A DNA stretch of 5,613 nt, taken from the NCBI GenBank assembly GCA_018056045.1, contig JAGPGI010000205.1, forward strand, positions 1 to 5,613, given 5' to 3'. The stretch is from Paracoccus sp. (in: a-proteobacteria). Its GTDB lineage: Bacteria > Pseudomonadota > Alphaproteobacteria > Rhodobacterales > Rhodobacteraceae. The notes under the pieces are model-generated. The model was not told where the DNA came from and did no database searches. It was given only the letters and a program-made list of their open reading frames with translations. Positions 1 to 4,403 of this stretch are shown in pieces; the stretch's first letter is position 1; every line of letters starts with the position of its first letter. Made by a program: the position numbers and the translations under genes.

Positions 1-154
1 ACACCGCCACCTCGCGCAGGAAGGACATGGCGTAGTCGCGCCATTCCCCCGCCGCGACCATGCGGCCGTAAAGCGACAGGATGATACCCAGCTCGGCCCG
101 GTCAAAGGCCACACGATCATGATCAGGAGTAAAACCGAAAGGCAGGTTCATCAT
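1..154 (-). CDS. DUF2794 family protein, N-terminal part only
   Basis: The gene reads leftward and runs off the window; only its first 51 codons are visible. The translation begins MMNLPFGFTPDHDRVAFDR and continues through ELGIILSLYGRMVAAGEW and RDYAMSFLREVAV. I recognise this from memory as the start of the DUF2794 family, small alphaproteobacterial proteins of unknown function. Two ATG codons lie in tandem (first bases at 154 and 151). No strong Shine-Dalgarno sequence precedes either, so the exact start is open by one codon. There is no signal peptide or membrane segment in the visible part. It is divergent from the condensation-domain gene at 478. No function can be given; the family name is fairly secure, the role is not. 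Confidence 0.8.
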   Translation of the reverse strand, partial: MMNLPFGFTPDHDRVAFDRAELGIILSLYGRMVAAGEWRDYAMSFLREVAV

Positions 155-276
155 GACCGAATGGTGACACCGCCCGCCAGCCCGATCAATGAAAATTCGC
201 AGGCCCGCCCCGCGGGTCCGACGGGTGGCGACACCCCGCAACCCCCGGCAACACACGGCCAAAAACGATGAAATCT

Positions 277-306
277 TTCGGCAGGGCTTTGCCCATTCCT
301 GCCGAA
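277..306. repeat. Perfect 9-bp inverted repeat upstream of the condensation-domain promoter
   Basis: The arms TTCGGCAGG (277-285) and CCTGCCGAA (298-306) pair perfectly around a 12-base centre. The centre allows a competing smaller hairpin, GGGC (284-287) with GCCC (291-294). No T-run follows on either strand. It lies between two divergent genes where no terminator is needed, so an operator or other protein-binding site is more likely than a terminator. Its right edge is 33 bases before the predicted -35 box at 340. Role is inferred from position only. Confidence 0.5.
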
Positions 307-339
307 TTCGCTATGTTGATCTGGTGTCCTTTAGGAGGT

Positions 340-368
340 TTGACTAGGTTTTCTTGTCAGATTATGAC
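340..368 (+). promoter_or_regulatory. Predicted sigma70-type promoter for the condensation-domain gene
   Basis: A -35 box TTGACT (340-345, 5 of 6 to TTGACA) and a -10 box TATGAC (363-368, 4 of 6 to TATAAT) are separated by 17 bases in the AT-rich part of the intergenic region. Transcription would start near 375 and leave a leader of about 100 bases before the ATG at 478. The leader has no long hairpin that I can see. This is the best promoter match in the region, but it is a sequence match only. Confidence 0.5.
341..359. promoter_or_regulatory. Imperfect 19-bp dyad over the promoter, possible operator
   Basis: The sequence TGACTAGGTTTTCTTGTCA is an imperfect palindrome centred on 350. Six of seven arm positions pair (TGAC with GTCA, then a mismatch, then AG with CT). 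It overlaps the -35 box and fills most of the spacer of the predicted promoter, the usual place for a repressor site. Size and symmetry would suit an iron-responsive regulator, which would fit a siderophore-type enzyme. I cannot match it firmly to a Fur, Irr, RirA or IscR consensus from memory. Confidence 0.35.
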
Positions 369-463
369 GTCGCGTCGTTGTGTGTAGGGTTCTTAACCAC
401 CTCCCCTTTAGAATGCTCGTCAACAGATTGGCCGACCGACCTGACGTCGCCGTTTCCGCCATC

Positions 464-470
464 GGACAGG
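464..470 (+). promoter_or_regulatory. Ribosome binding site deciding the start at 478
   Basis: GGACAGG sits 7 bases before the ATG at 478. The same frame is open upstream to a TTG at 472, but that codon would leave only 1 base after this Shine-Dalgarno-like sequence. The ATG is therefore the better start. Confidence 0.5.
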
Positions 471-477
471 GTTGCCT

Positions 478-1770
478 ATGAACACTCGCGCCGACTTCCT
501 GAGCTGCTCGACGCCTCTGACCGAGGCGCAGGAGGGGTTGTGGAACATGCAGGCGCGCGATCCGCGCAATCCGATCCTGAATACCGGGCTGTATCTCGAC
601 CTGCAGGGCGCGCTCGACAGCCATGCCCTGACCCAGGCGATCGCCCGCACCATCGCCGAGACGCCGACGCTGTCGCTGCGCTTTCTGGAAACCAGCGACG
701 GGCCGCGTCAGGTGCCGGGCCCGCCCCTGATGCTGGGATTTGCCGACCTGTCGGTGCAACCCGATGCCGTCGGACAGGCGCTGGCGCTGATGCGCCATGA
801 CAGCCAGCGCCCGCTGCGTCTGGCCGAAGAGCCGGCGGCGGCGCTGACCTTTTTCGTGCTCAATCCCGAACGGCATCTGCTCTATCTGCGCATCCATCAT
901 CTGGCCATCGACTGCTACGGCATGCTGCTGATCGCCAACCAGATCGCCGCCCATTACACCGCGCTGGTCGCCGGCGCGCCGGCGCCCGCGCCCCTGCCGC
1001 CGCCCTCTCATGCCAGCGACGAGGACGCGGCCTATCGCAATTCCGCCCGCCGCGCCGACGACCGGAACTGGTGGCACAGCCAGCTTGCCGGGCTGCCCAA
1101 GGCCGTCGGCCGGGCGGTCAGCGGTCATGACTACCTGCGCGAGCGCCGCGAATTGCCGCCGGATCTGGCCAAGACGCTGGTTACATTTGCCCAGACCCAC
1201 GGTCTGGGCTGGCCGGATGTGCTGCGGGCGCTGACCGGCGCCTATCTCGCCCGCCGGACCGGGGGCGAGACCCTGATCGGCCTGCCCTATCCGGCGCGGA
1301 TCGGAGAGAACATGGCGAGCCTGCCCTGCACGGTGGCGAATGTCCTGCCCCATCACCTGCGACTCGACGAACAGGCGCCGCTGCCTGACTGGCTGGCGCT
1401 GCAATCGGCGCGCATGGCGCAGGGCCGCCGCCATGGCCGCTATCGCAGCGAACTGTTGCGGCGCGAACTGGGGCTGACCGGCATGAGCCGGCTCTACGGT
1501 GCCATCGTCAAGGTGCAGCCCTTTGAAAAACCGCCCTGTTTTCCGGGGCTGACCTGCCGGCTGCATATTCTGGGCACCGGCGCCGTGGACGAGCTGGTGC
1601 TGACCTTCCGGGGCGAGCCGCCCACCGGCATGATCTTCGATCTGGACGCCAATCCGGCGCTTTACTCGCCCAGGGAACTGCAGGAACAGGGGGGCCGTAT
1701 CGAGGCATTCCTGACCGCCGCGCTGCAGGCCGACCGGCTGGGGCGGGTCACAGGCGCGAACCCGGCCTGA
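478..1770 (+). CDS. Freestanding NRPS condensation-domain protein, EntF/VibH-like
   Basis: The 430-residue product is one condensation (C) domain with nothing attached. That is close to the size of VibH (about 440), the freestanding vibriobactin amide synthase. C domains join an acyl group held on a carrier protein to an amine. Visible motifs in order: LTEAQEGLWNMQ (residues 14-25, motif C1); TPTLSLRF (62-69, C2); HHLAIDCYG (140-148, C3, with catalytic His141 and Asp145); a WWHSQLAGLP stretch; VANVLPHHLRL (286-296, C5); and RRHGRYR (317-323), followed by a GAIVKV segment and GTGAVDEL. The last parts resemble EntF (RRHQRY, ATGPVNDL) from memory. The Gly after Asp in HHxxxDG is Cys here. No adenylation, carrier or thioesterase domain and no signal peptide is present. 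Neighbours are unrelated housekeeping genes, so partners must lie elsewhere. Siderophore assembly is inferred; the family call is firm, the substrate unknown. Confidence 0.88.
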   Translation: MNTRADFLSCSTPLTEAQEGLWNMQARDPRNPILNTGLYLDLQGALDSHALTQAIARTIAETPTLSLRFLETSDGPRQVPGPPLMLGFADLSVQPDAVGQALALMRHDSQRPLRLAEEPAAALTFFVLNPERHLLYLRIHHLAIDCYGMLLIANQIAAHYTALVAGAPAPAPLPPPSHASDEDAAYRNSARRADDRNWWHSQLAGLPKAVGRAVSGHDYLRERRELPPDLAKTLVTFAQTHGLGWPDVLRALTGAYLARRTGGETLIGLPYPARIGENMASLPCTVANVLPHHLRLDEQAPLPDWLALQSARMAQGRRHGRYRSELLRRELGLTGMSRLYGAIVKVQPFEKPPCFPGLTCRLHILGTGAVDELVLTFRGEPPTGMIFDLDANPALYSPRELQEQGGRIEAFLTAALQADRLGRVTGANPA

Positions 1771-1800
1771 GCGCCGTCAGCCCGCGACCGGGACATGGGA

Positions 1801-2229
1801 TCAGTTCGCGCGTTGCCGGGCGCGAAACGGCAAGGGCGCGACGGAAATGCCGTCCTCGATCAGCTTGCGCGCATCCTCAAGCCTGGCCTCGCCATGGATG
1901 GCGCGTTCGGGGGCGGCGCCCTCATGCATGGCACGGGCCTCGGCGGCAAAGGACATGCCGACATAATCGGAGTTTGCCTCGACATGACGGCGCAGCTTTT
2001 CCAGCGCCGCCTCACGCCCGTCGCGGGGGGTATGCAGGTCGGGGGTGTCGGAGGCACCCTCGCCGCCATGGGCGACACGCGGCGCCATCAGCGCCTTCTC
2101 GACCTTTGCCGAGCCGCAGATCGCGCAGCTGACCTGGCCCGCCGCACGCAGGGTCTCGAACCCGTCCGAAGACCGGAACCAGCCATCGAAATCATGGCCT
2201 TGGTCGCAACGCAGGGAATAGCGGATCAT
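1801..2229 (-). CDS. DUF1178 family protein with zinc-ribbon-like cysteines
   Basis: The 142-residue protein starts MIRYSLRCDQGHDFDGWF and ends near GISVAPLPFR, both typical of DUF1178, a proteobacterial family of unknown function. Cys8 in CDQGH and the pair Cys35/Cys38 in CAIC, with His12 nearby, look like a small zinc-ribbon. The middle (about residues 65-130) is charged and probably helical. The frame is open further upstream to 2310. I chose the ATG at 2229 because AAGGAG (2235-2240 on the plus strand, reversed) lies 5 bases before it and because the family begins with MIRY. It is the third gene of the rpe-waaA operon, 28 bases after the waaA stop, and ends 30 bases from the stop of the convergent condensation-domain gene. 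Cytoplasmic; no signal peptide. Family secure, function unknown. Confidence 0.88.
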   Translation of the reverse strand: MIRYSLRCDQGHDFDGWFRSSDGFETLRAAGQVSCAICGSAKVEKALMAPRVAHGGEGASDTPDLHTPRDGREAALEKLRRHVEANSDYVGMSFAAEARAMHEGAAPERAIHGEARLEDARKLIEDGISVAPLPFRARQRAN

Positions 2230-2257
2230 GGCGGCTCCTTTCCCCATGAATATTGGC

Positions 2258-3481
2258 TCACGCCGGGGTTTGCGCAAGTGCGGGCCGCGCCAGCGCGCGA
2301 ATTCGGGCAATGAGCGGGGCCGGATCGCCGGCCCGCACCATCAAGAGCTTGCGGGCGGCCATCCCCATGGCGCGCTGGCGCCCGCCATCGCCCACCAGAC
2401 CGGTCAGCACGGCCGGCAGGGTCCCGGCCGTCACGGCCAGCGCCGCGCCGGTGTCGTCCAGATCGGCGTAATCCCCCGCGTGATTGGCAACATGCGGCCC
2501 GTGCAGGATCGCGCAGCGCCAGGCCGCAGGCTCCCAGGGGGTATGGCCGCCATGATCGGCGAATGAGCCGCCGGTGACGCAGATCCCCGCCGCCTGATAC
2601 CAGTCGGCCATCTCGCCCAGCGTATCGGCCAGCAGAACCGGCGCATCAAGGCCGCCGCCCTGACGACCACCCAGACTGCGGCGGGCGAAACCAAGACCGC
2701 GCGCGGCGATCAGCCCGGCCACGGCATCGCCGCGTTCGGGGTGGCGCGGCGCAAGGATCAGCCGCAGATCCGGCTGGACCGCGCGCGCCGCCAGAAAGGC
2801 GTCCAGCATCAGCGCGTCCTCGCCCTCATGGGTCGAGGCCGCCAGCACCGTCCGCGCCCGGTCCGGCCCGTCAGCGCCCGGCATGACCTGCGCCGGCCCC
2901 AGCAGCTTCAGGTTCAGCCGCGCGCTCAGCGCAGCCTCGGGCAGACCCAGCGCCAGAAGCCGCGCCTCGCTGGCCTGATCCTGCGCCGACAGCGCGTCGA
3001 TGCGCGCCAGCATCGGCCCGATCAGCCCCGGCAACCGCCCCCAGCGCGCGGCGGAACGCGCCGACATCCGCGCGCCCACCACGACCTGCGCCACGCCCCG
3101 CGCCTCTGCCATGGCCGAGCGGTTGGGCCAAAGCTCATTCTCGACCGTGACCATCACCGCCGGCTCGACGCGGTCCAGAAACCGCCCCACCGCCTGCGGC
3201 ACATCCAGGGGCGCAAGGGCGCAAGGCCAGCCCGACCGCCGCGCCAAATCGCGCCCGGTGCGGCTGTTCGTGGTCACCGTCAGGGGAAAATCCCGCGCAA
3301 GCTCGGCCGCGAGCACCCGGACCGAGGTCAGTTCACCGACGCTGGCCGCATGCAGCCAGATGCCGCCGGACGCGACCTGTGGACCCGCCAGCGCCAGGCG
3401 CTCGCGCCAGTCCGGCCCGGCCAGCGGCGCGGCCAGCCGCAGCGCCGCGCCGGCAAGCGCCGTGGCGCCGCGCCAGATCAC
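2258..3481 (-). CDS. waaA: Kdo transferase (3-deoxy-D-manno-octulosonic acid transferase)
   Basis: The 407-residue protein is a GT-B glycosyltransferase of the WaaA/KdtA family. That family transfers Kdo from CMP-Kdo to lipid A precursor at the inner face of the cytoplasmic membrane, starting the LPS core. Family landmarks: WLHAASVGE (42-50, Glu50 the likely catalytic base); TTNSRTGRDLA (70-80); LAPLDVPQAVGRFLDRVEP (89-107); ENELWPN (114-120); GARMSARSA (136-144); ASTHEGED (215-222); APRHPER; and GGSFADHGGHTPWEPAA (304-320). The N-terminal anchor is short and only weakly hydrophobic (residues 6-22), and the protein is a little shorter than typical members (about 420-430). The start is GTG at 3481, inside the rpe stop (GTGA overlap), so translation is probably coupled to rpe. 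The site TTNSRTGR differs from the usual TTGTVTSA-like form, so a second, diverged paralogue is possible. Number of Kdo units added cannot be told. Confidence 0.85.
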   Translation of the reverse strand: MIWRGATALAGAALRLAAPLAGPDWRERLALAGPQVASGGIWLHAASVGELTSVRVLAAELARDFPLTVTTNSRTGRDLARRSGWPCALAPLDVPQAVGRFLDRVEPAVMVTVENELWPNRSAMAEARGVAQVVVGARMSARSAARWGRLPGLIGPMLARIDALSAQDQASEARLLALGLPEAALSARLNLKLLGPAQVMPGADGPDRARTVLAASTHEGEDALMLDAFLAARAVQPDLRLILAPRHPERGDAVAGLIAARGLGFARRSLGGRQGGGLDAPVLLADTLGEMADWYQAAGICVTGGSFADHGGHTPWEPAAWRCAILHGPHVANHAGDYADLDDTGAALAVTAGTLPAVLTGLVGDGGRQRAMGMAARKLLMVRAGDPAPLIARIRALARPALAQTPA

Positions 3482-4170
3482 CGCAGCGCGGCCTCGGCGG
3501 CCTCGCGGATGGCGCGGATATTCTCGCCATAAGGCGCGCTGTTCGACACCGAGCCGCCCCGGAACACCGCCGAGCCCGCGACCAGCACATCGGCCCCCGC
3601 CGCCGCGACCAGAGGCGCGGTGACCGGATCGACGCCGCCGTCGATCTCGATATGAATCGGACGGTCGCCGATCATGGCGCGCAGTTCGCGCACCTTCTCG
3701 ATCTGGCTGCGGATGAATTTCTGCCCGCCAAAGCCGGGATTGACCGTCATCACACAGATCAGGTCCACATCGTCCAGAAGCGGCCGCGCCGCCTCGGCCG
3801 GCGTGCCGGGGTTCAGCGCCAGCCCGGCCTTCGCGCCCGCGCCACGAATGGCCTGCAGGGTGCGATGGATATGGGGCCCGGCCTCGACATGGGCCGAGAT
3901 GATGTCGGCGCCAGCCTCGGCGAAGGCGGCAATATAGGGATCGACCGGGGCAATCATCAGATGCACGTCCATGACGCCCCGGATATGCGGCCGGATCGCC
4001 TTGCAGGTGGCGGGACCAAAGGTGATGTTGGGGACGAAATGGCCGTCCATCACATCGACATGGACCCAATCGGCGCCCTGATCCTCGATGGCGCGGCATT
4101 CCTGCCCGAAATTGGCGAAATCGGCGGAAAGGATCGAGGGGGCGATCTTGATCTTGCGATCGAATGTCAT
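3478..4170 (-). CDS. rpe: Ribulose-phosphate 3-epimerase
   Basis: The 230-residue enzyme interconverts ribulose 5-phosphate and xylulose 5-phosphate in the pentose phosphate pathway, and in the Calvin cycle where present. It is a complete TIM barrel: APSILSADFANFG (10-22); HVDVMDGHFVPNITFGP (37-53) with metal ligands His37 and Asp39; DVHLMI (68-73) with His70; SAHVEA (92-97); LNPGTP (119-124); VMTVNPGFGGQKF (140-152); EIDGG (175-179) with Asp177 as the second acid/base; and VAGSAVF near the phosphate site. All key residues are present and the length is normal. AAGGAG lies 6 bases before the ATG at 4170 (4177-4182, reversed), which fixes the start. It is the first gene of the operon and shares 4 bases with waaA. 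Very secure; only whether this is the housekeeping or a cbbE copy is open, and no cbb genes are adjacent. Confidence 0.97.
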   Translation of the reverse strand: MTFDRKIKIAPSILSADFANFGQECRAIEDQGADWVHVDVMDGHFVPNITFGPATCKAIRPHIRGVMDVHLMIAPVDPYIAAFAEAGADIISAHVEAGPHIHRTLQAIRGAGAKAGLALNPGTPAEAARPLLDDVDLICVMTVNPGFGGQKFIRSQIEKVRELRAMIGDRPIHIEIDGGVDPVTAPLVAAAGADVLVAGSAVFRGGSVSNSAPYGENIRAIREAAEAALR

Positions 4171-4184
4171 GGCAGGCTCCTTCA

Positions 4185-4199
4185 GGGCCGGACCGGCCC
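4185..4199. promoter_or_regulatory. 7-bp-arm dyad in the rpe leader
   Basis: GGGCCGG, A, CCGGCCC is a perfect dyad centred on 4192, ending 2 bases from the rpe ribosome binding site (4177-4182). It shares the core CGGACCG with the dyad at 4244-4256. In RNA it could form a tight hairpin just before the Shine-Dalgarno; in DNA it could be an operator half of a pair. Confidence 0.4.
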
Positions 4200-4211
4200 G
4201 CGCTGGCCACC

Positions 4212-4240
4212 CGTTACCGCCGATGCCCCGCAGCCGTCAA
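4212..4240 (-). promoter_or_regulatory. Weak candidate promoter for the rpe-waaA-DUF1178 operon
   Basis: On the minus strand TTGACG (4235-4240, 5 of 6 to the -35 consensus) is followed after 17 bases by GTAACG (4212-4217), a poor -10 match. It lies at a sensible distance (about 40 bases) from the rpe start. The -35 box is good but the -10 is not, so this is a tentative placement. Confidence 0.25.
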
Positions 4241-4243
4241 CAA

Positions 4244-4256
4244 GGACGGACCGTCC
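4244..4256. promoter_or_regulatory. 6-bp-arm dyad just upstream of the rpe -35 candidate
   Basis: GGACGG, A, CCGTCC is a perfect dyad centred on 4250, 58 bases from the centre of the dyad at 4185-4199. Both have the same core CGGACCG around a single A. Its place just upstream of the candidate -35 box (4235-4240, minus strand) would suit an activator or repressor site. Confidence 0.35.
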
Positions 4257-4288
4257 CATTCTTTCATGCACAAATATCCCGCGGGGGT

Positions 4289-4309
4289 CCGGGGGCGCGA
4301 AGCCCCCGG
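4289..4309. repeat. Strong GC hairpin, probable dispersed intergenic repeat
   Basis: CCGGGGGC (4289-4296) and GCCCCCGG (4302-4309) form a perfect 8-bp stem with the loop GCGAA. It is preceded by CACAAATATCCCGCGGGGGT. No T-run follows, and it lies between two divergent genes where a terminator has no purpose. I associate this pattern, an AAATATCCC string followed by a G-run/C-run hairpin, with intergenic DNA of Rhodobacteraceae, so I read it as a copy of a dispersed element. That link is from memory. Confidence 0.5.
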
Positions 4310-4316
4310 CTTCCCC

Positions 4317-4345
4317 CTTGGGGTTTCGCGCAGCACGCCTATATT
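4317..4345 (+). promoter_or_regulatory. Candidate heat-shock-like promoter for hslO
   Basis: CTTG (4317-4320), 17 bases, then CCTATATT (4338-4345). The spacing and the CTTG / CCTATAT pattern resemble alphaproteobacterial RpoH (sigma32) promoters; as sigma70 it would be TTGGGG, 16 bases, TATATT, with a poor -35. Transcription would start near 4352, about 50 bases before the hslO start. An RpoH site would suit a heat-shock chaperone gene. Motif match only. Confidence 0.45.
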
Positions 4346-4403
4346 GGGTGCCAAGGCGCAGGGCTCTCCCGGCCCCGCGCATCCGCATTCCGAAGGATCC
4401 ATG

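Larger units (their letters stand above)
328..450. repeat. Two pairs of short direct repeats at an identical 77-base offset
   Basis: CCTTTAG occurs at 328-334 and 405-411, and TGACGTCGC occurs at 365-373 and 442-450. Each pair is exactly 77 bases apart, so both copies have the form CCTTTAG, 30 bases, TGACGTCGC. The 30-base spacers match at only about the level expected by chance (8 of 30). The first TGACGTCGC overlaps the predicted -10 box. This may be a decayed duplication, a pair of binding sites, or coincidence. Confidence 0.35.
155..477. other. Divergent intergenic region, about 320 bases
   Basis: This stretch separates the DUF2794 gene (leftward) from the condensation-domain gene (rightward), so it should carry promoters for both. 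The half next to DUF2794 is GC-rich and contains a small GCGA-looped hairpin (GGGTG 223-227 with CACCC 232-236). The part at about 305-430 is visibly AT-richer than anything else in the window. It carries the promoter, dyad and direct repeats listed separately. I found no convincing promoter for DUF2794 and no small gene with a believable ribosome binding site. Open frames across it have no recognisable content. Confidence 0.7.

Noticed and set aside
334..404. GGAGGT (334-339) pairing with ACCTCC (399-404) as a riboswitch-like stem or a hidden Shine-Dalgarno for a small gene.
   Set aside because: Only 6 pairs with a 59-base loop, the left arm lies upstream of the predicted transcript start, and no plausible start codon with a recognisable product follows.
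354..800. A 148-codon plus-strand frame covering the promoter and the start of the condensation gene.
   Set aside because: It is out of frame with the condensation domain, has no ribosome binding site and no recognisable content.
331..1566. A 411-codon open frame antisense to the condensation-domain gene.
   Set aside because: It is rich in Arg, Gln and Gly with no recognisable motif, as expected of an antisense frame in GC-rich DNA, and lies over a well-supported gene.
1761..1800. Possible terminator between the convergent condensation and DUF1178 genes (CCCGG at 1761-1765, CCGGG at 1788-1792).
   Set aside because: The arms are only 5 bases with a 22-base loop and no T-run; too weak to call.
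2258..4210. One continuous 650-codon minus-strand frame that could be read as an rpe-waaA fusion.
   Set aside because: The part upstream of 3481 is not in the rpe frame; it is a shadow lying over rpe. The real rpe frame ends at 3478 and waaA begins at the overlapping GTG.
4289..4309. The GC hairpin as a rho-independent terminator.
   Set aside because: No T-run on either strand and both flanking genes point away from it.
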